DNA from: Moniliophthora roreri
Taxonomy: Eukaryota > Basidiomycota > Agaricomycetes > Agaricales > Marasmiaceae
Reading direction: 5' to 3'
Length of the DNA: 64,000 bases
Assembly: GCA_001466705.2 (NCBI GenBank)
Contig: LATX02000195.1
Location: forward strand, 186,001 to 250,000
This document shows positions 35,309-47,309 of this stretch, one piece after another. A model generated the notes under the pieces. That model was given only the letters and a program-made list of their open reading frames with translations, made no database searches and was not told the origin of the DNA. How positions within the stretch are numbered: the stretch's first letter is position 1; the number at the start of each line of letters is the position of its first letter. The translations under genes were made by a program, and so were the position numbers.

Positions 35309-36331
35309 CTATGCCATAGGATATTTGAATATGGAAACAGAAAACAGATCTGTGGGGACACGCAAATAGTCCAAGAAAGTTTCCAGTTCCATATGGGATC
35401 CCACCAGCCAGATTACTTTCCATTGCCCGTCCGCAGGTCCCAGTGGCGTCACTACCCTGATTGTAGGCCACGCTGTCTTCTCCGGCCTTCCTGCGGCTAC
35501 CAGAAACTGCGTAATACCTGTCTCTTTCGCCTCACTTGATTGAGGCTTTGAGAAGCTCGGGTAAAGTGTTTGCATTGGACTCGACGAGATCAAGACATGA
35601 GAGTCACGGAAAGAATGTAGTCCTGATGGTAGGCGCTCTGCCAGACGTCTATAGCCAGCTACCAAAGTCAAATCTAAGTATTAATTGATTCCCCAGGTAG
35701 GCTAAATAACGAGAGAAAGCTCACAAGTGGTGTGCGGCTACGACTGATGAATGTCTTATGAAATGAAGACAGTTGGTCTGGAATTCGCCCAAGGTATTCA
35801 CTAGTGAGAAACAACCACACATGGTCGTTCTAGTCATACACACCTGTGGCCTGAAGTCGTCGCGGTATTTTCGGCAATTGACACTGCCGTGAAAATGCGC
35901 GGCACGCACACGTGGAGACGACGTGAGAGCGCGAGGCACAAGTCGCGGCCGCGCCGCACTAAAGCGCAATCATCAGTCGAGAGCAAGGGAAAGTATAGAT
36001 TGAGCATACTTAGAAAATCCCGAACAAGGTCAAAAGCCCAGGGATATGGGAAATTAAACGAGCCTGGACGCTTGTGACGCTGAGAAGCCCTGATGCCGGC
36101 AATATGGCTCTTCTTGTCCCTAGCGTCAACAGGAAATTTGGATGTTATGTCGGGTAAGCCCTCATATTGCATAGAGAGTATCAGTACTCACCAGGGACCT
36201 TCGTAGGCCATATTGATACCGGTATGTACCCTGGAGTCGATACGGATCGGAGCAAGAAAAACAAGCGATGCTTTCTCCTTTCGGAGGCGAGCATCGTCAT
36301 CCGTATCGGACCCCTTTCTTCGGTCTGCCAT
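35309..36331 (-). CDS. Tentative minus-strand gene, unknown product
   Basis: A minus-strand frame starts at ATG 36331 (MADRRKGSDTDDDARLRKEK) and reads VFLAPIRIDSRVHTGINMAY. It can be spliced through gtgagt/gctag into DKKSHIAGIRASQRHKRPG, then gtatgc/tttag onwards. The last exon would end SVSIFKYPMA at 35309. Splice phases agree at the two junctions I checked. The family is not recognised, and the later exons are weak. Its start lies only 68 bases from the divergent start of the mitochondrial carrier gene, which would imply a shared promoter. Confidence 0.35.
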
Positions 36332-36398
36332 ATTGTCTCGACCAGTCAATTCCTTGAAGTATGAGCGAAGATGGGATTCATGGTGTGTGAATATCGCC

Positions 36399-37795
36399 AT
36401 GAAGTACCAGAACCGTCCTGACCGAATCACAGAGCTGAACTCCACGGTCGACTTTATCGCTGGAACAGTTGGGGTATGTCTCCGACATCCAATGCCTTGG
36501 TCTGGAAGCAGGAAATAACGAGGTTCAGGGTGTAGCAGGTCTTGTGGTTGGCTTTCCGTTTGATACTGGTGCGTTCGACATCGCTGATACATGTGCAATG
36601 ATACTGACCTACATCTCTGGCAGTTAAAGTCCGGTTCCAAAGTCCGGAATTCACGCACAAATATCGCTCAACATTTCATGCTATTACAACGATTGCTAGA
36701 GAAGAACGCTTTCTGGGTCTTTATCGCGGAATAACATCGCCAATCGTATGACACCGAGCCCCCTTTCCAGGACATCGGAACTCATCACCGTTTCTGTAGG
36801 CTACTGCGGCATTATTGAACGGCCTAGTCTTTGCATCGTATCGATTCCTTTTGAAATTTCAACTCGATTCACCAACTGCTGCACCCACATTATCACAAAT
36901 CGCTCTTGCTGGCGCTGGGTGTGGTATCATCTCTTCGTGAGTGCCCCTCAATTCGACTGTATTCGGAGCGCTCACCTAAATCGGATCTTTAGTATAATAA
37001 CGACACCAACGGAACTTATCAAGATCCGACAGCAATCCTTAACCACGCCTACGACTGCTCGTCAAGTTGCTTGGAATATTCTTCGGAAAGATGGGTTAAG
37101 AGGGCTGTATCGTGGGATGACATCCACAGCGTTGAGAGATTTAGGGTACGGAGCGTATTTCTGGGCGGTAATCAGTCTAATCTTCTCGTTGCGGTCGACC
37201 AAGGGCTGACGTTGATAGCACTTAGTACGAAGCAACGTGCAGGTACCTCACCTCGCCTCGGTTTCCCTATGTTTTCACATACTCGTCAGAAACTTCTGTT
37301 GTGGTGCATGAACTGGATCACCAAGATACATCCTCGTCATGGCCTGTTCTCTTGATTGCTGGTGGTATCGCTGGTATAGGTACGTCTCACACTCCGACTT
37401 CAAAGCTCCCGAAATTTCAACGCTGACTCCCTGCGCAGCTGGGTGGATATTCACCTTTCCCATGGACGTTGTGAAAACTCGTATTCAGGCGAACGATGGC
37501 TGCATGTACCTCCCTGCTCCAAATACCGCTGCACATAACCCATCAACGTCTCTCATCAAGCCCTCGACGGTCGTGAACCCGTATCGCAACACAATAAGTA
37601 CCATGGTCAATTCGTACCGCGCAGAAGGCATGTCCGTGTTTTTCCGTGGGTTGGCACCCACGTTGCTGAGGTGAGCCATTTCTTTATCTTGATTTCGATG
37701 AAATAGGATTCTGATGCCTTGGTGTGGCAGGGCGATACCGGTGAATATGGCTACATTTGCGATGTTTGAGGCTGTTGCTCATGCGTTGTCGTGAG
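36399..37795 (+). CDS. Mitochondrial carrier (SLC25-type) gene; one junction does not stay in frame
   Basis: Exons at 36399-36473, 36529-36568, 36624-36745, 36800-36936, 36993-37167, then pieces to 37795. Three tandem carrier repeats are visible: STVDFIAGTVGGVAGLVVG followed by PFDTVKVRFQS; then LAGAGCGIISS, TTPTELIKIRQQ and GLYRGMTSTALRDLGYGAYF; then LLIAGGIAG and FPMDVVKTRIQ with GLAPTLLRAIPVNMATFAMF. Such proteins span the inner mitochondrial membrane six times and exchange metabolites. The substrate cannot be told from this, though the repeat signatures resemble carnitine/amino-acid-type carriers. Between TGGGCG (37167) and the exon encoding SSWPVLLIAGG (37291 onward) no GT-AG combination through the expected TACGAAGCAAC exon keeps the frame. 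That suggests a one-base indel in the genome or the assembly. Confidence 0.75.
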
Positions 37796-38996
37796 TCGCG
37801 CCTTGGCCGTCAATTTTAGACGTATTGACTAGGTGTAACTAGACAAGTATACCTATACCTAGCACGAATTATATCTGTACATTATTACAAGTACTTGAAA
37901 TTAATGTTGGTACGCGATATATGGAATGTTCTCGTTGGCCATTGGCCGACGTCGGCAGTTGAGCGTTGCGTCACGGGCGCTAATCTTTTCTGCCTGTTAC
38001 ATTGATCATGATATCTTCCCTATTTCTCCATAATCTCAACTACCAATATTAAAGAGTCTCAACTCATCTCATATTATCTATTCCGGGCTGTTTGGCTAGG
38101 CTTGGGCGTATCTGAGTTACGATACTGATAGGCTTGGAATGATGAGGATCTTCCGAAAGTGTGAGTAAACTTTCCCGTCTAGACATAGAAAGCCTTCAGC
38201 TGGACTTCTTTTCAATTCTTTTACTTCAGTACCTTTGGAAGGCTGGTAGTACTTGACAAAAAAGGCCTACTTCGGGGACAATGTGCCACGTCGAATGACA
38301 AGTTTCTCCGACCTAAGAATATCCACGTTCCTATCCAAGGCCATACCATCCCACTTAGGAGAGCGGGAATGGGCGTTTGTTCAGTAACACACCTTGAATC
38401 CTGATGTCAATACTAAAGTGTATTCAGCCCTGCTGTACCATTAGTGATGTTGGAACTTTCAAGGATTGGCTGTGACAAGGCTAAACACGCTTCGGGATGT
38501 TAGGGCAAGGTGTGAATGACAGATCAAGTGGTGCGTTTAAAAATTGCCTTGGCATCTCATGTTTGACGGCTGACATGTATTCTAGAAGTCGAGCAGGGCA
38601 TTCAAGCATATTGGATAGATGAGATGATCTTCATTCTTTTAACGTCAATCATCAGTGCGTGGCCGATCGGTAACGACGTAACCTGGGAGCTATCCGAAGA
38701 GGGCAATGGAGCTCGGGTCCTCACGTCGGCACGATAAGAGCTGATACGAGTGTATATGTTGCTCTCGACACTTTGGCTCATCATTACCTCCTTCCCAGAT
38801 TAAAATCAGTTGCTCCAAGTTGAGCGTCATTAATCAGCGCCTGATGAGGGCAGGCCGTACTCTGGCAAGTCACCAGGTGTGTACCCCTCAATGATTTCAT
38901 CAGTTTTATTCCTGATCTTCCTCACGGTATTTGTACCGCAATCTTATATACGTGGAAGAGATACTCTCCATAGTTTGAGCACCGAACAAGTCCCCC
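37796..38996. other. Intergenic; terminator of the carrier and promoter of DUF6534 copy 5
   Basis: No convincing reading frame or repeat. Short open frames on both strands lack splice support. Confidence 0.5.
38942..38949 (+). promoter_or_regulatory. TATA-like site upstream of DUF6534 copy 5
   Basis: TTATATAC about 53 bases before the ATG at 38997, mirroring the spacing in copies 3 and 4. Confidence 0.5.
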
Positions 38997-40837
38997 ATGG
39001 CCAATATCTCCCTTGTTCAAGCTGCCGACAGTCTATCCCAAAGTGAACTTTCAAGTCTCTCACTTGGCATCGACCTTTCCGCTGAGTTTGATGCACTGTA
39101 TTATGGTAAGGCTGGCGTTTTAATCCGCCTCTAGCTTTCACTCACGCTTGGTGCTAGGTTTCCTCATACCGACAATGTATGTTTTCAGTTAGGCATCTTG
39201 CCTACTTACACCCCTCACCGAATCTGCAGCCTCTTTGGCGTCACCGTGGTTCAAATCTGGACCTACGCATCCTCGAATAAAGACCCGTGGTATCTCAGAT
39301 TGCTGGTGAGGGTCAGCTTGCTTTCTCTTGTTGCTTTGGACTGATAACGACCGTCTTAGATCGCAATACTATTGTGAGAGCTACCGATTTTGCTTCGCAG
39401 CGCCAGCTCCCAACCCTTCCACAGCCTGATGGATTTGAGCACCACCGTGCTGATGAATCAACAGATACACGATTATTTTGTAAGTATTGCCAGCTCCTCC
39501 GAAGGAAGCCTTGGTGATGACTCTTGACGTTAGGTTGTAAACTTTGGAAATATACTAGTCTTCACGCAATTTGGGCCGTCAGTATCACGTTTTCCTGAAA
39601 AAGTTCAATCGCTTGACTAAGTTTTGCTCTAGAGTGATTGTTATCGAGGTGATTGTTACTGGCCTGGTTATGTGCACGTAAGTTCTCTATTCCTTTTCTA
39701 TATTTCTTTTCATGATTAGTAATAACGTGCCCAGGGTGGAGCTCTTCTTTGCAAGTCGGATCTATAAGCGTGAGTTGCCTCATTAATCACGAAATACTCT
39801 CTGAAAATGGCCACTGATTACTGTGCAGTCGGTCGTGTCCCTAAGATAGTTCCGGCCTGTATTGTGAGTGCTCTGAACATGCTGCTGATCATATTTGCTT
39901 ATAGTGGTACCGATCTTCAGGTCTTCTGTTCTCTCGCGGCACTCGGTCGGTAGAGCAATGCACGCATGAAGTACCGATGCTAACTTTGTTGCTTATCTAG
40001 TTCCAACCATTGGTACCTTCGCTTCCGCTTGCACATCTTTGTGGTCGACCGTTGATGATTCTCCCTAACAGTTGGTGCCGTAGATCAGACCAAGAACAAT
40101 TCGGTTGCGCACTTTGCTTCCCCGGCCGTTATGGTGATTACTTATCCTTCTCCGAGCACTGTGGCATGTCCTGACTGGAAAAGATTGAATACGGACTTGC
40201 CAGCGGCCTCTCAACACTAGCTGACATCCTTGCTTCCGTTACGCTCTCATGGTCACTGAAGGGTTCCGCAACAGGTTTCAAAGAGTGAGTACATTCTTCT
40301 GCCAATCTTCATCTATCATGGCTGACCTTTGACACGCCGTAGGACGGATACACTCTTGCAGAGGTTATTCCAATACTTTGTGGCTCGAGGGCTGCTAGTC
40401 GCAGTGATTCATTTATGCTTCACGGTCACTTTCTTGATCGACCCTCTGAAGCTAACTTGGTGAGTGGTATCGTCGAGAGCGATTTATAATCCGAGTTAAC
40501 CTTCATCAGGGTGCCATTTCACCTTTGCTTGAGCAAGTTATATGTCATATCCATCAGTGAGCATTGTGCTTGACGGTTCTCAGCCTGATCATACTGATTC
40601 TGGTTCTAGTCTCTCTGTACGTCTCGATGCACACTAGTTAAATCAAATGCTGACGAGAGGGCGCATATGTTGTCCCACAGTTTGAACCGAAACAACCGCT
40701 GTATACCAGAAGAGCATGGCCCGCGAATGCTTGAAAGCTCGTCGTCAATGAGCCAAGGATACATCGGGCGAGGCTGGAGAAACCAAGGAAGTACACGAGA
40801 CTTGGAGAGCGTGAGCGCGAGCGTTAGCGTCTATTAG
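38997..40837 (+). CDS. DUF6534-family seven-helix membrane protein, copy 5; reference copy
   Basis: The only plus-strand member, and the one that resolves the gene structure. From ATG 38997 about 17 exons can be joined in frame to TAG at 40835-40837. Order: MANISLVQAADSLSQSE, IDLSAEFDALYYG, ILFGVTVVQIWTYASSNKDP, IAILFLMDLSTTVLMNQQIH, VVNFGNILVFTQFG, VIVIEVIVTGLVMCT, VELFFASRIYK, GRVPKIVPACI, VFCSLAALVPTIVGAVDQTK, GLASGLSTLADILASVTLSW, GFKETDTLLQRLFQYFVARG, VPFHLCLSKLYVISIISLLN, then a Ser-rich tail. The late part, with a GFK(E/R)TDTL pattern and a KLYV...LLN end, is the DUF6534 signature. Exons of 14 nt (ATCGCAATACTATT), 12 nt (TTCCAACCATTG) and 7 nt (TCTCTCT) are needed to keep frame and homology. 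About seven hydrophobic segments are visible. Function is unknown. Confidence 0.8.
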
Positions 40838-41852
40838 GACAGTAATGTCAAAGAGACAATTTGGAGGCAATGATACTGAGTAGATTGATTCGTGATAGCC
40901 TGCTGTTCCTACTGCATTCGCTGTTCAAATGCAAGTTCTGTACGGTGGCGTGCCGAGGCTGTTGGCTCGGAAGGGACAGCCGCGGATAAGACCTGATTGG
41001 GATATACCCGATAACTCCGAATATGGTTGCCCTCAGGCTCCGAAGGGCCCTCATGTATCATCGTTTCTCAAGGTCTTCGATGTTCTTCCTCAACTCACAA
41101 TCCTTAAGAGCCCGAGTCATCCTTTCTCAGCATTCGATACTCAACGGGAGAGGTGCCGCCGACGGAAGGATTTTGCGGTTCCACAAGTACTACGTAGCTG
41201 TTGAAGCACTGGATTGATGGGTGCCCCGGTATGTTTCCTGTCGTACTCTCGTTTGACACAAATGCTCATGTACACCTTTCTTGGCTTCAGCAAAATTACA
41301 GTTTCTTGGGAAGCAGCATTTGAACACACCTGCGTCCTCACTCGAGCCCGTATCATCATCAGGATAAAACAAAGGGTTGAGGTGTGCTACTCTTCTGAGA
41401 TGGTTTTGCATATTTTCTCACTATGTATGATATTCCTTTGATAGATGGCTAAGGCTATTTCCAGCCCTGGGTTAGAAGAACTCAAGTCCGAGCGGTGAGA
41501 CACTGCGACAATTGTATGCTGTCGTCCCCCAATTTTTCATGACGATTTAATTTCAACTGATGATTGATTTTAGGCCACTGGTGTCCGATTATGTTGTGCT
41601 ATGGCCACTTCAAAATGGGTGAACAATAGAAAGCGAACCACCACTACTGCAAAGGAAACTTGGCGCTGTTTTGATAGTGGCATCCGACCCATGCCATTGT
41701 CCTCGAAATCTATAAATGCTACTCAGGGCAACGGGGTGGCACTCCACATATCATCTGCCTCTTTTGCACGTCTCAACTCAGCTTCTTGTGTCTTAAAGCG
41801 CGTGCATTATTCATCTACTCGTTCCTCGGACGATCTAACCCTTCATCTAGAT
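40838..41852. other. Intergenic stretch with no supported gene
   Basis: Short frames (40929-41204 plus, 41141-41411 minus) have no splice or family support. A frame open from 41601 leads into the next gene but is probably 5' UTR or promoter, because its residues are unlike those after the ATG at 41853. Confidence 0.45.
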
Positions 41853-43293
41853 ATGTCTGACGTCCTTACCTATCCAATCGACCACATGATAGATGATCCT
41901 GCTAGCCAGCTCGTCGACTGTGCACGCTTAGCCTCTCCTGCTCCCGCCGAACCCGACACCGACAGTACCCCAGGAGAACTCATTTTAGCCCGTACTTCAG
42001 CCGGTTCTCCTACTCCTACTGAAGTCACTGAACCCGAAACCAACGTTTCCACCCGCCCATCTACTCCCCTCTCTTGTGCCTCTACCCAAATCGACTACGA
42101 TTGCGCCGATCGCGATACCATCGAAGCCAAACACGCTGCTATGGGTATCAAAAGCCGCGATTATGCTAGCGTTCCTTTGACAAGACCTCCAAATAACGCA
42201 GCTCCGAGATTTTACATCTCTTTCCGCGCCAAAGACGCTATAGCCCAAGTCGAGTCAATGCTACAGCGTGGTGCAAAGAGGAAGGCACCTATTCCATCGA
42301 CTACACTTGCTAGGTTGATCGAGATCGACTGGTACGAGTTGCCCGAGCTACAGCTTAGGCTACTTCCCATTGACTGGTCGGAATTGGCAAAGTACAATGC
42401 GCAGTGTGTAGAGGAACGGGGTGCGTACATCGAGAAGACCGGGGATAAGGGAGAGTGGGGCTACCAGGGAAAGGGAAGGAAGGGCAAGCCGTACATTGTA
42501 ATTTGGGGTGGTGCTGCACAGACAGTGATTGAAGATGGCGAGGAAGAGAAGTTGGTGGACCCCAAGGGCAAGGGCAAGGCGAAGGCAGACCCCCTTGCCG
42601 TGTTTGCAGATGCTGAAGACCATTTGTTGGGCTTTGGTAGACCACCCAGCAAAGCCTATCGGGAGTATTTGGGGGAGACAGCGAGGTCTGTGTGGAGGTG
42701 GCTGGACCAGTATGAGGCCAAGTATGAGACAATGGTCCAGCTAGTCAGGGAGAAGAGAGCGGACGACGATGAGGAGGAAGTCGTTGCTGAGCCAGAAAAG
42801 CCGAAACCCAAGCTGGGCAGGGCACCGTTGGGTAGACAGGCAACGTTACTGGATGTTCGTGAGGCGTCTGCTGGAGCGAAACCTGCATCCGGTACGTTTT
42901 GTTGTTCTACTTGGCGATGGATCTCTCAGTAATGTGTTTCTTCTCTCAGACGACAATGAGATGGTGGTTGATACACAAGTTGCCGTTCCCGTTCAAGTTC
43001 CAAAATCACCATCTTTGATAAAGATAGCCTCGGCTCTTTTCAAAGCGTCTCTCCCCTCCTTCAAGGCATCCTCCTTCAAGACATCTTCCTCAGGCGCTTC
43101 TGGCGGTGCCGTGGAAACCTCGGGATCTGCTTTTATCAATCTTGCGCTTGAATCCACACCGACCGCTGGACCTCGGACGATTAAGTCGAGGTTGTTGAGG
43201 AAGAGAAAGGTACTTGATGACGAGGTGGAGCAGCCGAAAGAGCATGGGAGGCCGCGAAGGACCATCAAAAAGCCGAAGCGGTACATTCAATAG
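41853..43293 (+). CDS. Probable nuclear protein with AT-hook-like basic tail
   Basis: Two exons, 41853-42891 and 42950-43293 (460 residues), joined through gtacgt...ctcag in phase 1. The N-terminus is a Pro/Thr/Ser/Glu-rich disordered stretch. The centre has LIEIDWYELPELQLRLLPID and a segment GEWGYQGKGRKGKPYIVIWG. Further on are acidic and Lys-rich stretches. The last 30 residues contain SRLLRKRKVLDDE and GRPRRTIKKPKR. The latter has the GRP core of an AT-hook flanked by basic residues and should also act as a nuclear localisation signal. I do not recognise the central domain. An upstream ATG at 41601 is in frame, but MSDVLTYPID at 41853 is the more natural start. Confidence 0.72.
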
Positions 43294-43627
43294 AGATTCA
43301 TGTAGTTCTATGTGGTTTTTTTTTTGTTTCCTTGTATTCACACAGTGTACTGCTCTCGCACTGTATGTTCTGCTTGTAGTATCGGATAAACCATAATATA
43401 TATTATGCGTATCATATTATGTCTTTACCCGCTGAATGGAAACCGACTTTTTTCAATTTATAGAGTACCGTCAAAAACTTGGAATTTGGAGGCGTGTCAT
43501 TCATATCAGCTTGGAATTGGCGAGACTCCTAGAGTCGCTAGCTCTTCCTTGTCTTCCGCCATCATGATCTCATACCGTCTCACCTTCAATTGCGACTAGC
43601 GACCTCCCAATGCCCCCTTCTACATAA

Positions 43628-44750
43628 ATGACCACGACTCTTGATGAAACGGAGCATAAAACCGGGTGTGAAAAGTGGGTTGATGCTGACGGTGAGCTCA
43701 CAAAGCTTTCACTACGGCGGAAGTTTACTAACTGAGACCCGCCTACTCTCAGGAGGTGTCGCCTGTCTTTTCACTGAGGAATCTACACTTGGAGCCGGGG
43801 GAGAGAAGATTGGAATTTTCAACCATGATGCGTTACCTACAAGTGTGGACAGTGTATAGAGGCATGCAACAGGTCGGGAGGTTGAGAAAGCCCTTGGCAC
43901 GACGGTGTACCTGTTCTACTTATCGGTGAGTTTACCAGTGCCATTTTTCAATTTGAGTAGACAATGATGTTCTTTTAGCTGCTTCATGACTTTTGCTCGG
44001 TTCTACTTGGAGCTTTTGCCTCGGCTTGAAGAAGACAGAACGTTTAGGGACTATGCGATACCCACGATGCCAGCTAGACTGAGGATTTTGCAAAGTTCGG
44101 ACCACTGGACTGTTACTTGAAGCGCATCGTACACGATTCGGGACGAAACGAAACACCCAAGGTTGCCCCAGTAGTACTGCTTTCGTTACCATGGGTTGCA
44201 CTGGAGCCTTGGAAAATACCTGTACGTGAGGCTCTTCGTGTAAACCATTCCATGATTCACTCCCATTTGCTCCAGATATTGTCAATTGTGACGAGTATCA
44301 GCACCCCATCATCCTTCCTGCCTTCCTCGTACAGATGGTATGCGGGCGGAAGAGAAACATGGTGATGTGGTACCTACACTGGAGGAGACAGGTCGTGCGC
44401 ACGAAGAGCCGCACATGCCATTGCAGGGGAGTTCTCGAAGGATGGAGTATTCACAGACCTCTATGACTGCCGCTTCTACCCTGCCGACAAGGACAGGCCC
44501 GGAGCAGACGTTACGAAGGAATGCTCAGGTCAAGCGGCTCACGTGGCGAGGTTTTGACGTGGCGGAGAAGTCTCGCAAAGGAAGGACTCGTTCTTCCGAC
44601 GACGTGACTGAGGAAGACATTGGTACCAAGCGGAAGCAAAGGGATCAGGAGGCACCGGCAAGAGACGAGAGGCCAGAGGGAGAGAAGGAAACCTCCGTGG
44701 TAATCGGGCTACATGAGGACATATGGACGTGTTTTCCGTTACCTGGATAG
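43628..44750 (+). CDS. Tentative gene, unknown product
   Basis: From ATG 43628 (MTTTLDETEHKTGCEKWVDAD) a gtgagc/ctcag intron leads into GGVACLFTEESTLGAGGEKI and then FNHDALPTSVDS. A further short intron would give VEKALGTTVYLFYLS, and an exon near 43981 reads LLHDFCSVLLGAFASA. Later frames up to 44750 are charged (RKGRTRSSDDVTEEDIGTKR) and of uncertain connection. Family not recognised. The 5' exons look real because two junctions agree in phase, but the 3' half could belong to another transcript. Confidence 0.35.
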
Positions 44751-45332
44751 GACTTGGTTTACCCTTACTCGAGTATATTTCGTTACCTTTTGTTATGTGG
44801 ATACCCTAAGCATGGACTACACTCTCCAAGCATCGCTGCGAGTATTTATGGAAGTACTGATGTCCTGAGGAATAGGTACATAGTAGGAGTAGACCAGACC
44901 GGAAAAGGACTCGCTTCATTCCCACTACTACTAGCGTCTTGAAAAGTACATTACTTCCCACACTCGCACGAGGCGAAACTTCCGCGAATGTCCATCTGCT
45001 GCCCATCTCCCAATCACTTCCTGTCATCTGGTCTATTATCAACTACTAAACACGCTTAAGAGTCGGTTCAAATGATCTCTTCTGCTACAGCTTCGCTGAT
45101 CATGAATCTCCTTACAGGCACTCACTCGCTTTCATTCAAAAGATCGTATCGACACGCTTGTCGGTGAACTGCATCAATTCAGGAGATCGGCGTGGTATAG
45201 TAAGAACTGTGTCAACACTCAGGTGAGTTTGAGTCTCGCATGTGCTATGATTACAACTTCTCAAGGTGCACCAAGCTTACGCCATTTTAGATCTCAATAG
45301 AACCCACTTCAGAATAACTTATCGTGGCTAAC

Positions 45333-47309
45333 ATGGCTACTTCTCTTCTTGAGGCATCTCAGAACGAAATATGGACTTCCGCTTTCACCTCGACAACTCC
45401 TGCGCAGATGGAGCAGATGCAGAATCTCTTCAAAGATGCTGTCACTTTACGCATTCCATCGAGGAAATTGGCTGCGCAAACGCTCCATCGGATTGGAAAA
45501 CCTCCTTCCTCTTCACCAGATGTCTCGAATCCGATTGGTCCTGCCCGAGATGTTCTAGACGTGTTCGCTTTCTTAGCACGCCGTCTGTCTCCGGAAAACG
45601 GAACTTATGTTAGAGGTCAGATCACTGCTTATATCAAGCAGAATCTTTCTTCCTATATCGGCCCTTGGATTGATTTTCTCCTCGAGAAGTTTGTGCTCGG
45701 CAAAGAGCCCCGGACGATAGCAGGACTCGACTTTCGGGATAATATTCTGAACATCCTTCCTCTTTTGCTCGCTTACCCGAGCACTCCGTCGGAGCTTGCT
45801 GAACTCAAAAGTGCTGTTCCCAAACTCACATCATCGCTACTTGGCGAGATATGGCTCGACGGTCTGGAGTCGCTCCATATAACGTGGTTGCGATGGAACA
45901 CACTCATAGGCAGCATATTTTTCAAGGAATCCAATGAGCTTACCGAAGACTTTATATCCCCGCTCATGAACCATTACAGCTCTATCACTTCATGTGCTCG
46001 CCTCGCTGTCCAACATCTGAGGCGCATCGCGGGGCACTTACCCAGGATGGGACATTGGGAGTTGAGGTCGGTTAATGCGTCTCTTTTGATGATTGGATCC
46101 TTGAACGAAAAACACGCGTCCTTCCTCCCAGCTCTCGTGCATGGCAGTGTTCCTGCAGTGGTTCGCCTTCTATCCGTTGTTCTTTCTAGATACAAACGCC
46201 TCCAACAGGAAGGGATCTCTCCTTCCACCTGGGGGATATTGGGTACCACCTTTGGCTATCTGATCTCCTCCTTAACCAACATGCTGAAGGGATCGTTGTG
46301 GGTGTCGCAAGCACTTGACGCCGGGGTTGTCCAAATGTGCCTTAAGACGGATCGGATGCTACCGTCACATAAAAGGAGGAAGCATATCGACTTATTCGCC
46401 CATGTCTGGAAGGCGATAGGCCTAGTATTGCGGCAGATCACACTGCATTTTGTGTACCCATCCGTTTTGGTTCGGTTTACCGCATCGATGAACAGAGTTG
46501 CCGAGTTGGGGCTAGAAAAGCAGCTGGAGGCAAATGCACGCGACTGGCCATTGTGGGAGAAATGGCAAGCGTGTAAAGCCAAGGCGAATGATTACAGGTC
46601 GACTCTCAACCTTCTGAAAATGGGTCCAGCACCTATCTGTTGTTTTAAGAAGGTGAGAACCTCTGTCCTGATGTCCCGTATAATGATCATTGACAACTAC
46701 AGTGTCCGACGTATGGAGCTTGGCCTGGACCTCGCCTTCTTCGTTGCTCTGCATGTCTCAATCCTGTCTACTGTTCTCGTGAATGTGCGCAAAAGCACTG
46801 GAGAGCCGAACATCGAAACGTATGCCACCAGTATGCTAGGGACGTGAAAGGTGAGATAAGGTTTGCAATATCCTGGATGGCTCTCCATTGATTCTTGCCT
46901 GTGGGGTATAGATGGTATACCGTCGCCGAGTTACATGGATACGCGATTCTTTGAGATGATTTTGAGTCTCCATGTTGAGGGAGAAATGAAGGAGATACGC
47001 GAGCGACTTGCTGGCTATGATGCCAAACACGCAGCAGGCACGGCACTCACAAAACGTCCTTTCCTCTTGGTCAATTATAACACCATTATGAGGACCACGG
47101 AGATGCCAGAAATTTCTATGGCAGTTGTGGACATGAAAAGTATGATGGAATCCAACGAGGCTTCTACTGTGGAGGGTATGAAGCTGATCTCGCCAACTCT
47201 CCTGGCTTCTCTTCGTGGTGCTCGGCGTCCAGATTTCGTCATTCTCGCGTTTTTTCCGCTGACATTAGGAAGACCAGAGAAATTCTGGTCTATTATCAGG
47301 ACTGCCTAA
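45333..47309 (+). CDS. MYND zinc-finger protein 2, paralogue of the gene at 33105
   Basis: Exons 45333-46652, 46703-46850 and 46912-47309 (621 residues). Intron positions and phases equal those of the first MYND gene. The long N-terminal region aligns throughout (KPPSSSPDVSNPIGPARDVL against RPPSSSPDISHPCESARAVL). The finger exon encodes RCSACLNPVYCSRECAQKHW followed by RNVC, with all expected Cys/His positions, so it should bind two zinc ions. The last exon starts GIPSPSYMD and ends DFVILAFFPLTLGRPEKFWS. Here both introns use normal GT donors. The ATG at 45333 is chosen because it aligns with the other copy. The two genes are 12 kb apart on the same strand, with unrelated genes between them. 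Confidence 0.9.

Noticed and set aside
36748..37209. Single 153-codon ORF across carrier exons
   Set aside because: Its first half translates an intron and an exon in the wrong frame. Only the part from about 36993 is the real carrier frame.
42355..42732. Minus-strand ORFs opposite the AT-hook-like gene
   Set aside because: Shadows of the plus-strand coding frame caused by its codon usage.
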